64,000 nt of DNA, from the NCBI GenBank assembly GCA_949358305.1, contig OX442314.1, positions 1,801,087 through 1,865,086 on the forward strand, given 5' to 3'. The DNA comes from Strigamia acuminata. Taxonomy: Eukaryota; Arthropoda; Chilopoda; Geophilomorpha; Linotaeniidae. The translations under genes were made by a program, and so were the position numbers. Numbering within the stretch: position 1 is the first letter of the stretch; every line of letters begins with the position of its first letter. The notes under the pieces are model-generated. The model was not told the DNA's origin. It did not search any database and saw only the letters and a list, made by a program, of their open reading frames with translations. Of this stretch, positions 22,148 to 33,325 are shown piece after piece.

Positions 22148-25135
22148 TCACTTCTTCCGGTTGTTCTTGTTGTTGCCTGGAGGCCACGGCGGAAAAAGCC
22201 AGGACAGAAGACTGGGCGGAGGCCTGGGCGGAAGCCTGGGCGGAGGCCTGGGCGGACGCCTGGGCGGACGCCTGGGCGGACGCCTGGGCGGATTTCTCGG
22301 CGCAGGTTGTAGTGGTCGGATGATGGCGTTGGCATTGGCGTTGGCGGCGACCGCCAGTTGGGCTTGGGCTTGCTGCTGCTGCATGTGTCGCTGGAAGACA
22401 ATTTGGCCACGCTCGTTGACCATGGGCATGAGGCCCTGCGCGTACTGTTGCTGGGCCTGCTGAACGGCCGCGAAAGGCGTTTTGGTCGGGTCGTGGCGCA
22501 GCCCGACCGCCTGCGCTTCCGGATGGGACTCGATGTACTCTTGTTTCGCCTTCTTGGCGGATTTCTTCACGCCGCAGTCCAGCGGGAGGTGGTTCGGTTC
22601 CTTGCACAACCTTTATTTGCAAACTAAATTAGCATTTCATTTATTACTTTGTTCTTCTTTGTCATCACCTGCACGTCATTTTGAGACATTCCGGGTTGAG
22701 ACAGCGGAAGATCTTGAGGTTCGCGTCCGGAATGATGGCGCAAAACGAGCAGTGAGGACACGACTCGAGATCCGAGATGTCGGCGCGCCGGATCTCCTCT
22801 TCCTGCATTTTGCGTGCGACGTTTGAAAACACATTGGGTGGTAAAACACCCTGCAGCACGACGGGCGCGAACTCGTGCTCGCAGTACGGGCCGAGGCAGG
22901 GGAAGTGGTAATTGCCTTGGCCGATGTGCATCTCTGCCTGACGCCGTATGCACGTCCTGCAGAACAAGTGCCCGTCCGTGCACTGCAGCATGTCCTCCAC
23001 GAGCACTTCGTTCTCCAAGCAGCAACTGCACTCCATCAGTTCGTCATTTGCCTTCGCCACTTCGATTTTACTCAGTCGTTCCGCCTCCTTGTCCTTCTTG
23101 TATTCTAGAAAAGAGAAAAGAAATGACATGTATTTGCACGACACGATTTTTGCTCCGCCTCCTTGTCCTTCTTGTATTCTAGAAAAGAGAAAAGAAATGA
23201 CATGTATTTGCACGACACGATTTTTGCTTTTTAAACTGTACGAATGATCTTGTCTTCCATCTCGATGAACAACTTCTCTTTGTAGAAGAGTTCGTCGATT
23301 CGTCCCGGCATCACTTTCAGGGGACTCATCACCTTCTTTTTCCTCAAGTTCTCCCTCCTTTTCTTGATTAATGGTTCTGTAATTAATCGAATTAGTTAAT
23401 TATTTCGTAACCGTTTGGCCACCCAAGGGTATCCAGCGTCACAGACACACACTGCTCAATGGCCCCGAGGTCAGCCCTACCCTTGTGGAGTGTGGATTGG
23501 TTCGCGCCCGTGTACTTGATATTAAATTTATACTGCGCATCCCATTCTGCGCAGGGATTCCAGTTGTTATTTAGCAGTATTAAGCCTAATATTAGACCTA
23601 ATAATGCTAAAATAAAGTAAATAAAACAACAATAACCTCATCATTAAAAGTAATTTATGACCAAAATATTGGGCAGTTAGACGGGGATCTCCAACCACTA
23701 GACAGCGGATTAAAGGTCACTAAACCCAACAATCTGGTTGTCTTTATTTACGTGAATATTAATCCCACCCCACAGTCACAATTTGTTATTTTCGTTTGCT
23801 TAATTCACCGTCAGTGGGCGAAACGTTCCAGAGCGCATTCATCTCTTTCATGATGGGCGTGAGGTGGAAACGGTGTTTCTCCATCACTTTCGTCAAGTCA
23901 GCTTTATATGCGTATCGAAACTGGTTACTGACGTAGCATTCAACGTGCAACCGGTACGGCGCCCTCACGACTCGGTCCTTGTTTTTGAAGAAGTTCTCCG
24001 GGTCTGGGAACATCTCCAGGAATTCCTCAACGCTGAACTTGCTGAAAAAGAAATTCGGGGGAAATGATGACAAAAATCAATACAAACAACGACAAATCAT
24101 GAAAAAACATCATTAAAAGCGCTTTGTTCATAGAAACACTATAAAAACGAAGTAAAATAAACAAAACAAGTAGAAAACCTTTCGACAAATTTCCGCTTGA
24201 CCGCCGCCTTTTGAGCTTTGGCCAACTTGGGATACGAACGACTTTCCATCCACCCGTTAACCGTCGCGTTTATGCGATTCACATTGTTCTTCCATCTCTC
24301 CAGAAAAGTGCGCATGTATTCGGGATCAGCGTCCGGAAAGAGCTCCAAAATCGCGTTTAGGTTCTCCATCGTCGCCGACATATTGTTATTCTTTTCTGTT
24401 GAAGAGCACGCGATTGCTTCCGGGCCGTTATTCCCGGCATTCGGGGCTGTGTTCGTCACGGGAAACGGCGCCATCCCGTGTATATCGAGCAACTCGCTGA
24501 TGACTAAGCGCACCCGGTTTGCATTCCCGTGATGCGCCTCCAGATACGCGAGGATTTCCTCCCGGCTCTTGTTCGGGACGAATCTGCTCACCACCTCCAC
24601 ATCGTTGATCAAATCGTTCATCTTATTCGGTTGGTATTCTTCCGGGATGTGCAACGGCACTTGTGCGGGTTGCTTTAATTGTTGCGCGATCAAACGATCG
24701 ATGACGATGTTTCTTCTGTTGGGATTCGCACTCAAGGTTTCAACCATCGCGTAAACTTCGTTCCGATCCACCAAGAAATCCGGGTGGAGCACTCCAAGCT
24801 CGTTAACGATATTAGTCACTTCCTACATACAAATTATATTCATTTTAATTACTTTGTTACATAGTTGGGATTAATTTATGACGAAATACTTCTCTGATGT
24901 CGTTGTCTTCAACTTCGTGCTGTGGCGCGGGCGCAACGGCGATCATGCCGGGCATGTACGGAATGTCGTCTTCCTCGTCGTCTTCGTCTTCGTCTCTGTC
25001 ACCGTCATCTTCGTCTTCGTCTCTGTCTTCGTCTCTGTCATCGTCGTCTTTGTCATCGTTTTCGTCTTCTTCGTCATCGTCATCGTCGTCGTCGTCGCTG
25101 CTGTGGCGGGATTTAAAAAATTTAACTTTTTCCAT
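22148..25135 (-). CDS. RNF216: RNF216-like protein copy B, intact but lacking RING2
   Basis: Minus-strand exons 25135-24890, 24822-24179, 24041-23809, 23376-23242, 23104-22669 and 22610-22148. All have GT-AG sites and consistent phases, giving 718 codons plus stop. Order: an acidic Asp/Glu run, UBA/CUE-like segments (two, around Asn-Lys-Ser-Arg-Glu-Glu-Ile-Leu and Leu-Glu-Leu-Phe-Pro-Asp-Ala), an exon 3 domain, a basic linker, RING1, IBR, then directly the Gln-rich and Pro/Arg-rich tail. Compared with copy A the whole RING2 is missing: Leu-Pro-Leu-Asp-Cys joins straight to Lys-Lys-Ser-Ala-Lys-Lys. An RBR enzyme without RING2 has no ubiquitin-acceptor cysteine, so B may act as a scaffold, a decoy, or a plain RING protein. 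Start chosen at the ATG shared with copy A. Tandem DNA repeats expanded the Pro/Arg tail. Confidence 0.82.
22205..22300. repeat. 12-bp tandem repeat coding the Pro/Arg tail of copy B
   Basis: About eight units of GCCTGGGCGGAC and variants. On the minus strand these give a (Pro-Pro-Arg-Arg)-type run. Copy A has a related but different expansion at 2110-2290, and copy C a Pro/Trp version. Confidence 0.85.
23081..23228. repeat. 74-bp tandem duplication spanning a splice acceptor of copy B
   Basis: 23081-23154 and 23155-23228 are the same 74 bp. They cover the 3' splice site of intron 4 and the first codons of exon 5. Using the upstream acceptor (exon start 23178) runs into the TAG of the second acceptor, so the downstream one (23104) must be used. 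Confidence 0.93.
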
Positions 25136-25149
25136 TGTTTTTCATTCTT

Positions 25150-25560
25150 AAATTAAAAAATCTGTGTGCTTTTTTGTTGATATCCATAACTGTTCCACTC
25201 TGTGAATAGAAACGGCAAGTTAGAACGGCTTTTGCACGAATTACTCGTACGTTCACCTGGAAATTTGATGCGAGCAAGTTCGAGCCGTCATCTAAAACAG
25301 GGAGGTCGAAAAGTCAAAAAAGTAAAAAAAAAACATTTGTAGCAAGAAGAACCCGGAATAGGCTTTCAGGCCTAGATTTGGAAATGTGAGCCAAAAGTTG
25401 TGAGATGACCGTCGTTCTAAATCGTTCTCATCCTTTTTTATAATTTTAGTTGCATAATTATTGTTGTTATTTTCATTATTATTATTATTATTATGATTCG
25501 TGGAACGATTTCACGTATTTTGAGCAAAACGAGCGAATTTGAGGTTGCCAGGCGACTCCA
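25150..25560 (-). promoter_or_regulatory. Conserved 5' flank of copy B
   Basis: Third copy of the block at 5400-5770 and 18730-19140, directly upstream of the copy B start codon. It is the best placed of the three to be the working promoter/5' UTR. Confidence 0.45.
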
Positions 25561-25794
25561 GCTTAGCAGTTCAACATTATTTTGTGTAAGTATTGTTGCA
25601 ATACCAAATTCAATGGCGAAAACATAAAAATGAAATCCGTTTTGGATCACCCGAGTTTAAACATATTTCACAACCATTGTTACGATCGTCGTATCATCTG
25701 ACCTCAGCTTTATTAAACACACTGCTGTGTTCACTTTGAATCGTTTTTATACAGGACAGAACAATAGATTCGAAATGAGTTTCAAGGTTAAACA

Positions 25795-26480
25795 AAAACA
25801 AGGAAAAACAAGGACGAGCAGCGCCTGAGTAAAATCGAACTGGCGAAGGCAAACGACGAACTGATGGAGTGCAGTTGCTGCTTCGAGGACGAAGTGCTCG
25901 TGGAGGACATGCTGCAGTGCACGGACGGACACTTGTTCTGCAGGACATGCGTCAGGCAGAGATGCACATCGGCCTGGGCAAGCACGAATTCCCGTGCCTC
26001 GACCCGTACTGCGAGAGCCACTTCCCGCCCATGGTCCTTCAGAACGTTTTACCGCCCAAGGTATTCTCCAACGTCATGCGCAAGATTCAGGAGGAGGAGA
26101 TCCTGCGCGCCGACATCCCGAATGGTGTTCGCACTGCTTCTTCTGCACCGCCATGGCAAACGCCAACGTCAAGATATTCCGCTGCCTCAACCCAGAATGT
26201 CCCAAAGTGACGTGCAGGTGAAAAGAAAATTAATAAAAACAAAAAAATTGTTTTTAAGTCTTAATTAATTTTCTTTAAAAAGACTTTGCAACGAACCGAA
26301 CCACCTTCCGCTACGTGTCACGAGGCCATCAAGATCTACGAGCATTTCAAGAACGGAAGGTGAGTTAATGATTGATGAGTCACAAAAGTTAATCGATCTC
26401 ATTTGAACTCACGTGTCAGGTGTCGACGATGAACTGCGTCGGCTGGATGTGCAGGAGAGCCCAAAGGAGGCGAGACAGGA
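25795..26480 (+). pseudogene. RNF216-like copy J (RBR exons, broken)
   Basis: Plus-strand RING1 text starts near 25800 and reads well to Phe-Cys-Arg-Thr-Cys. A few codons are then deleted with a frame change, and IBR-like text follows to 26218. A shrunken exon 6 remnant (26283-26360) jumps from Leu-Pro-Leu-Arg to the end of RING2. The catalytic region is lost. Confidence 0.8.
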
Positions 26481-26760
26481 CTGAAATGTGATAAAATTAT
26501 TTAAAGAATTGAGATGACTGAAATTCAACGTTTTATTTTCTGTTCATTGAATTTTCATTCTTTTCTGTTTCTCTAGGAGGAGAGGAAGAAGAAGACAAAT
26601 ATTTTTTTACTTTTGGAGAAACCGGATTTCTTTCAACCTGATTTCCATTCGATTTTTTCAGAGTTTTTCCGATTTCAGGATTATTTTTGATCAGGAAAAT
26701 TTTCGACCAGGATTCCTTTCGACTGGGACAATTTCCGACTTGTTTGAAAGGAATTCTGAT
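26481..26760. other. Intergenic, no gene seen
   Basis: AT-rich with a GAAAATTTCCGAC-like phrase repeated loosely at 26640-26750. No supported feature. Confidence 0.4.
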
Positions 26761-27540
26761 CAAAAAATGACGGGCAAAAACCGCGATATATTGAATTAAA
26801 AATTGAAAACGTCCCCTTGATACTTCACTGCATCTCACAAGGAATAAAAAAATGCGGGATGTTGCGCCAATGCGTAAGATCAAGCATTAAAAAAATAAGA
26901 TTAAAAAATTAAAATTAAAAGAATAATTTTTGAAATTTCCAGTGTATACCCACTAATTTCACATTCAATCTCAATTAATTTTGTCACGCACCTTTTGCAA
27001 ACAATAAATTGGTTAAATTTCAACATAAAAATGAAATATTCAGAGATTAGAATCATTTTCAAACATTTTTGCAATTTTTTTTTACTGAGCACCACCAGAA
27101 AAATAAACAGTTTAGCAATATTGCAAATAAACAACGCAAACAAATGTTAAATAAAAAAAAAATTGATTACAAAATTGGTGTTTTAAAATGGATTCGTTTA
27201 CTTGGTGGCTTTGTGTTTCACGAAGTTCGAGAAAGCCGTTTGGTTTTTATCTTCGACTGGACATATGGAGGCGCATATCGTGTTTGTTGGTCGAATGGTT
27301 ACGACCGATCGATCTCTGTCTAGCTGTCCATCTGCCGACGAAATTCAACTTTGTATCAACAAACAAACACAAATCAAAAACAGCGGCGCGAGTTCCGCGC
27401 GCGCAATTTCAAATTCATCTCATCGAGCCGTGCAAGTTTCGCCTTTCATTTTCGAATGTCGACGAAAAGGGCGAAGAGCCTTTCGGGTTCTTTTTCCCGT
27501 TTCTGTTCACAGAGTTGAGCCGTTTTGGATATCAATAAAT
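26760..27540 (+). repeat. Cluster 5' unit upstream of copy C
   Basis: Matches 19140-19760. It ends 80 bp before the copy C start codon, so here it occupies the promoter position of an intact gene. The open frames in it (for example 27188-27538) are not kept in the other copies and are probably not genes. Confidence 0.6.
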
Positions 27541-27622
27541 AACTGGCACATCGATTTCATAACTCAATCAAGGAAATCGAAGAAAAAAGATGAATTTTTA
27601 AAATCCTGCCACAGCAACGACG

Positions 27623-29385
27623 ATGAACAGCAACGGCGACGACAATGAGGATCGTCCGAACACTGCCGGCAAGATCGCCGTTGCGCCCGCGTCAGAAGCT
27701 GAAAACGACATCACAGAAGTATTTCATCGTAAATTAATCGAAACTATCAAATAAAATAATTAAAAGGGATTTAATTTCTATATAGGAAGTAGCTTTGATC
27801 GTTAACAAGCTTCGCGAACTGTATTCGGATTTCACAGTAGATCCGAACGAGGTTTATGCGTTGCTTCAACCAGTGAGCGCGAATCCCAACAGGACGAACA
27901 TCGTGATTAATCGGATGATCGCCAAATGGCAAAAGGAACCCGAAGAAGTGCCATTGAACATCCCGGAGGAACAGAAAGCAGACAAGTACGACGAATTGGT
28001 GAAAGATGTGGAGGTGGTTAGCAAAGTCGTTCGGAACAAGAGCAGGGAGGAGATCCTCGCGTATTTGGAGGCGTTCCACGCGAATCCGGACCGAGTACGC
28101 ATCGTGGTCACCGAGTTGCTTGAAATAAACGGGCCGGCGCCGTTTCCTGCGGCGAATGACGTTCGGAGCGCCGGGAATGATGGGGCGTCGACTTCGCCCG
28201 AATCGATGGCGATGGAGAAAGTCGGATCGATTTTAGAGCTTTTCCCGGACGCAGATCCCGACTATCTGCGGAATTTCGTCGAGAAATGGGCGGACGATGT
28301 GAATTACATCAACGCGACGGTCTACGGGTGGATGGACAATCGGAATTATCCGAAGTTGGCGGAAGTTCAACGAGCGGCGACAAAACGGAAAATTGTGGAA
28401 AGGTTTTCTTGTTGTTTTATGCATTCGAAATATATTTATGAAAAAAGAGAAGATTTTTATTAATTTTTCTCAATGATTTTGCTGTCCGTTTTGCAGCGAT
28501 TTCAGCGACGAGGATCTTTTGGAGATGTTCCCATATGCGGAGAACTTTTTCAACAACGAAGACAGATCCACGAGTGTATCGTACAGACATCACGTCGATC
28601 GCTACCTCCAAAACCAGTTTAAATACGCGTTTCACGCCGATTTGTTGAAAGTGATGCATAAACACCGTTTCCACCTTACGCCGGTCATGAAGGAGTTGAA
28701 CGCCATCTGGAACGTCTCCCCAACAGACGGTGATTTAATCAATTAATCAATCAATAAATAAATAATAAACTTAAATGATTAATTCGATGAATGCAGAACC
28801 GCTAGCCAAGAAGACGAAAAAGACCGTGAGGACAAAAAAGTTTCCGACTCAACGCGTTCCCATGCCGACAACGATCGACGAACTCTTCTACAAAGAAAAG
28901 TTGTTCATCGAAATGGAAGACAGAATCAAACGTAATTTAAAATTATAAATCATGTCGTGTAATTACGTGTGATTCAATTTCTAGAATACAAAAAAGAAAA
29001 GGAAGAGCAGCGCCTGGGTAAAATCGAGCTGCGCCACGACGACCCGACCAAAACGCCGTTGGCGGCCGTCCAGCAGTCCCAGCAGCAGTACGCGGAAGGC
29101 TTCATGCCCATGGTCAACGAGCGTGGTCAAATCGCCTTCCAGCGATTCATGCAGCAGCAGCAAGCCCAAGCCCAACTGGCGGTCGCCGCCAACGCCAACG
29201 CCATCATCCGACCAGTGCAACCTGCGCCGAGGAATCCGCCCAGGCGCGCGCCCAGGCCCCGACCGTGGGCCCTGCCCAGATTCCCAATGTGGGTCCTGGG
29301 CATCTTACCAGACCCGCCTAGCTTCCCAACGTGGGCCCTGCCCAGCTTCCCAACGTGGGACCCGTCGTCGTCGTCATCATCGTAA
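27623..29385 (+). CDS. RNF216: RNF216-like protein copy C, intact but without the RBR module
   Basis: Plus-strand exons 27623-27718, 27786-28402, 28497-28729, 28797-28931 and 28985-29385. All are GT-AG with matching phases, giving 493 codons plus stop. It keeps the two UBA/CUE-like segments, the exon 3 domain (Leu-Leu-Glu-Met-Phe-Pro) and the basic linker exon ending Glu-Met-Glu-Asp-Arg-Ile-Lys. Exon 5 then jumps from Gly-Lys-Ile-Glu to Leu-Arg-His-Asp, deleting RING1, IBR and RING2. The tail is Gln/Ala-rich, then Pro-rich, then poly-Ser. Exon 1 is shorter than in B; the start at 27623 is the only in-frame ATG after an upstream stop at 27599. It would keep binding domains while losing ligase activity. 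Confidence 0.8.
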
Positions 29386-30585
29386 TTCCTTTTTCTCTTT
29401 GGCATCCAAAGACGTTGTGAACACAAACAAAAATCAATTTTTTTCATTGTTTGTTCTTTGGAATCGATGGATTGATTGATTTAGTCGTCATGTACATGAA
29501 AAGAAATTCTATTTCACTTCTCACTTTTATTTTAAATTCAGAATAAATGACGGTGAACTCTATTTGAAATTTGACTTTATAATTATTTACATGATTAGCA
29601 CTTCGTATCAAAGAAAAAGGGAATGTGAGAGATTGGAAAAGAAGTTGAAGCGCGTGCAGAGTGAATTAAGCCAACAGCGTGACTACGGAAACCTTTAGTT
29701 TGGGGCACAATTCGTTTTGAAGTGCCGGTCTCTTCGTTTGTTCTCGACGTGTGGTTGTTCTGTTCTCCCTCGAACGAGACGTCGCCATGTCTTGTTCATG
29801 CAGATTTAGTTTATTTTCTTTACACTGGATTAAACCAGCTTTGTTTTTTCTCTTCATCTTGTCTCCTTTTCTCCAAATGATCATTTTCGAGAAGGAATTT
29901 GAGCCGAGTGAACTCGAGGAGACAGAGAAAAACGAGGCAGGTATGAAATTGCAAACCAGGTTACAAGCCAAACATAAGCCTGGCCAAACTCGAAATGATG
30001 CGCGCCTCCGCCATCACGGCCAGCGGGGAAGGCCGCCGCAACATAAATAATTCTCTGAAAAACGCACGATACCGAACTGCCATCATTGGGATATTCCAAC
30101 ATCTGTAATAAATGTCCAAGTACCCATATCTTTGCACAAAAATGCTTTGCCGCCGTTGAAGACAAATCTACGGATAACCAATCCCGATTTAAATGTATAA
30201 AAATAATTGTGCCGTATATCAAAAGAAAACTATTCACGTCAAACAGCGACGAAGCATATTTGATTCTTCTTTGTGTGTTGCAGAGAAGTTTCAATAATTT
30301 TCGTTTCGTCCAATCAAAATAAGCAGAAGAATGAATTCAACTGCAATCAGCAGGCCTACGAAAGATTGTCAAACGTTGAATTTCAGGCATGTCACAAATG
30401 AAGGAATTCGTTCTCTACAATTCGTGAAACAATTTTGTCAAATTTCAACCGGGTTCACTCGCAATTTATTCTTATTTTATAAAGGTAGAAAAACAAATAA
30501 AAACGGATGTGTAAACACGTATACACGAAGACCAATCAATTTCAAAGAACAATAAAAATAATAATATTTAATTATTCCTTTTTGT
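29386..30585 (+). other. Copy C 3' flank, then unassigned sequence with possible exons
   Basis: 29400-29600 is shared with the 3' flanks of copies A and B. Beyond it are plus-strand open bits that look like exons: a coiled-coil-like stretch at 29607-29690 (Arg-Leu-Glu-Lys-Lys-Leu-Lys), a hydrophobic segment then Glu-rich text at 29787-29940, and a frame ending Gly-Ile-Phe-Gln-His-Leu at 30108. I could not join them with valid splice sites or recognise a family. Confidence 0.25.
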
Positions 30586-30870
30586 TCAATTTCTTTCCCC
30601 TTTGATGGCAAAAAGAAAAAAAAACGACGACGACGCGGCCTCGGCGCAGGTTGTCCAAACAGAAAAGGGTCTTGAGCAGATTGTCCAAAAATAATAGGGT
30701 GGGGGTTTCTGGAAGACGATCTGGCTTTGCTCGTTAAACCTGAGCACGGCTCCTCGTGCGTACAGCTGCTGCTCCCTCTGCACGGCCTCCAACGGCGTTT
30801 TGGTCGGGTCGTGGTGTAGCCCGACCGCCTGCGCTTCCGAGTAGTCATGCCTCGCCTTCTTGTAAATCAA
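30586..30870 (-). pseudogene. RNF216-like C-terminal exon fragment (copy K)
   Basis: Minus-strand text matches the start of the last exon (Glu-Ala-Gln-Ala-Val-Gly-Leu-His-His-Asp-Pro-Thr-Lys-Thr-Pro), then loses the Gln-rich and Pro-rich repeats. Isolated fragment. Confidence 0.75.
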
Positions 30871-31110
30871 GAAAATTGAGAATTTAAATTTTAAATTTTT
30901 TATTATTAATTTTTAGTATATTTAATTAATATTTCATTTCGTGGAGACCGCACTGGAAAAAAAGTAAATTTCCAAACATTTTCAAGTTGGACATTAATAT
31001 GGAAAATTGGAATTTACTATCATGTAAAAATTTGATGGAAATACGTTGGAAATATCCACATATTTCCAAACTTCTGAAAATTAGTAGTAAATCCTAGAGA
31101 TTAAACCTAA

Positions 31111-31530
31111 TATAGGGTGTCCCAAAAGTAACGCAAGATTTGAATTAGCCGCCATTTGTGCAGTAAATTGTTGGCGACCCTGAAACAACAACGATTTGAC
31201 AGCTGAAAGTTTAGGGTTTTTTCTGCCGAAATTGGATGATATTGATGTGGCCAATATGTGGTTTCAACAAGACGGTGCCACATGCCATACAACCATGGAA
31301 ACAATTCAATTACTGCATGAGACATCACCGGTTTCGGTGATCAGAATTGGCCCCTTTTTCTTGCACCGTCTTGTTGAAACCACATATTGGCCACATCAAT
31401 ATCATCCAATTTCGGTGAAAAAAAAATTAAACTTTCAGCTGTCAAATCGTTGTTGTTTCAGGGTTGCCAACAATTTACTGCACAAATGGCGGCTAATTCA
31501 AATCTTGCGTTACTTTTGGGACACCCTTTA
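31111..31530. mobile_element. Foldback mariner derivative with transposase pieces in both arms
   Basis: Arms 31113-31278 and 31363-31528 are 166-bp inverted copies with few mismatches around an 84-bp centre, flanked by TA. The ends read GGGTGTCCCAAAAGTAACGC. The left arm into the centre encodes a mariner transposase piece (Trp-Phe-Gln-Gln-Asp-Gly-Ala-Thr-Cys-His around the second catalytic Asp). The right arm carries the same piece inverted. Non-autonomous. Confidence 0.88.
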
Positions 31531-31576
31531 TTTCCAATAAGTTGTTAGTCTTTTGTTTAAAATGTTATGTTTCCAA

Positions 31577-32197
31577 TCAGTTTTCTTTCAGATGGAAATG
31601 TGTTGTAAATGTCTGAAATGAAAACTTATCATTTCTGGATCCGCACATGCCTCTATCCATCCCACTACCTTTTTTTGCCTTTTTCCAACTCCTGCTGACT
31701 ATCGGTTTGTTGGTGCAAATCAACAACCGATCCTTCATATAACTCAATCCCTTCGCTTCATTTTTCTCGATCTCGTGAAAAAGGCCAGGAACGTGAATAA
31801 CCACGGCATTAACTAGGATAAATATCAAATAAATATCAATAAAAACCAACGACAAATTCCATTGGGCCAACTCACCGATGACCGAAATGCAACTCGGGTT
31901 GATCACTCCGCTCGGCAAAAGATGGAAATCGTACGTTTTATTATTCACCACGAGACCGTGTGGCCCGCGTTGTTTCCACCCTGCGAATATAAACCAACAA
32001 AACTCAATAAAATAAATTAAATATTGTAAAATAACACGACAAAAATCACTAACTTGGCACCGGCAAATGACGTCGGCCGTCGCGGCGAGAAGATCCACGA
32101 TTTTGCCTTTTCCCTCGTCGTCCCACTGCGGGCCCAGCACAACCTTGACCGAGCCCGCACTCGTTTCTTCCTCGGTCGGCACGGCTCCGTTCAGCAA
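31577..32197 (-). pseudogene. ADSS: Adenylosuccinate synthetase fragment
   Basis: The enzyme makes adenylosuccinate from IMP and Asp using GTP in purine synthesis. Minus-strand pieces: 32197-32054 with the N-terminal Gln-Trp-x-Asp-Glu-Gly-Lys-Gly-Lys loop (Gly replaced by Asp); 31980 to about 31873 with Gly-Gly-Asn-Asn-Ala-Gly-His-Thr and Asp-Phe-His-Leu-Leu-Pro-Ser-Gly; and 31815 to about 31680 with Val-Val-Ile-His-Val-Pro-Gly-Leu-Phe. Introns are kept, so this is a DNA-level duplicate, not a retrocopy. A frameshift near 31953, no start codon, and loss of roughly the last two thirds show a pseudogene. Confidence 0.85.
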
Positions 32198-32754
32198 AAT
32201 TTAAAACGTCGGAGACTAGTCAATTGTAATGATTTTGTTCTAGCGTCGACCTAAAAAATGTTTAATTAATAATTAATAAAAACCTGTACACAACCGGATT
32301 TTAGATAATTTACGCGTTGACGATCACATTTATAACGTTTGCGTTAAGTGCAGCAGGAGCAGGAGGAAGGGGTGGTGGAGTTTGGTAGATAATGAGCACA
32401 ATTACAGCAATTTCTACAAAAATATAAATAATAATTCTCTCGATGTAATTTAGTATCTCGAAAAAATCATTTCTTTGAATTCCCAGAATGGTTTTGGCTT
32501 TCTTAATTTTTTCTGTGCCATTCATCCTTAAGAAAATGTAAAAAAAAATAACTCTCAATTTTGGTTGAAAAAACAGTAACAGAAGCGAGTCATAGTAACG
32601 CTGCAGTCCAATCACAATGCAGCACAAAATTGCACATTTTTAAAAAAAAAATTTCTCGAATTTGTCAAGATAAGTTACGTGAAATTTATTTTTCCCAAAT
32701 TGTTTAAAAAAAATTAAATTTTTGCAACTTGTCCAAATTTTTCTCTAATTTTTC
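32198..32754. other. Intergenic, no gene seen
   Basis: AT-rich. The minus-strand frame at 32310-32627 has hydrophobic stretches but no recognisable family or splice context. Confidence 0.4.
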
Positions 32755-33005
32755 TAGCGGTCCATCTGCCGACGAAATTCAATTTTGTATCAACACAACG
32801 GCGCGAGTTCAGCGCGTGAAATTTCAAATTCATCTCATTGAGCTTACAAGTTTCGGCTTTCATTTACGAATGTCGGACGAAAATGGCTAAGAGCCTTTCG
32901 GCTTCTTTGTAAAAAGAACACGAAATTAAATCAATAAAACCGGCGGATTTATTAATTTAATTTGATAGCAAATTGATTCAGGTATTTCTGAATAATTAAT
33001 TAAAC
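32755..33005 (+). repeat. Partial cluster 5' unit
   Basis: Starts at the block 'agcggtccatctgccgacgaaattcaa' and runs through a degenerate form of the AAATCAATAAAACC hairpin. No RNF216 exon follows. Confidence 0.65.
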
Positions 33006-33059
33006 TATTTTAAATATTTTAAAAAATTAAATTTTTGCATCAAAGTTCATTGAAATACA

Positions 33060-33275
33060 TTACATTAATTATTCACTAAATTTCACAAAATTCATCAAAT
33101 TTAATTAAGAATTTATCAAATTTTATTAAAAATTTATCAACTTTTACTAAAATTTCATAAAATTTCATCAAATTTCACTAAAATTTCATCAAATTTCACT
33201 AAAATTTCATCAAATTTCACTAAAAATTCAACAAATTTCACTAAATATTTATCAAATTACATTAGTAAGAATTCA
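33060..33275. repeat. AT-rich tandem repeat
   Basis: Units of about 19 bp of the type AAATTTCATCAAATTTCACT. Similar to the intron arrays further right. Confidence 0.75.
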
Positions 33276-33325
33276 TCTAGATTTGCAACTCGGTTTGCAG
33301 TTCAACGTGTTGCCGCCAGCATATA

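Noticed and set aside
24878-25156. Val/Phe-rich and Ser-rich plus-strand frames opposite copy B exon 1
   Set aside because: Antisense of the GAC/GAA repeat coding the acidic run.
27188-27540. 117-codon open frame starting Met-Asp-Ser-Phe-Thr-Trp-Trp
   Set aside because: The same DNA in three other copies does not keep this frame, so it is more likely promoter/5' unit sequence than a gene.
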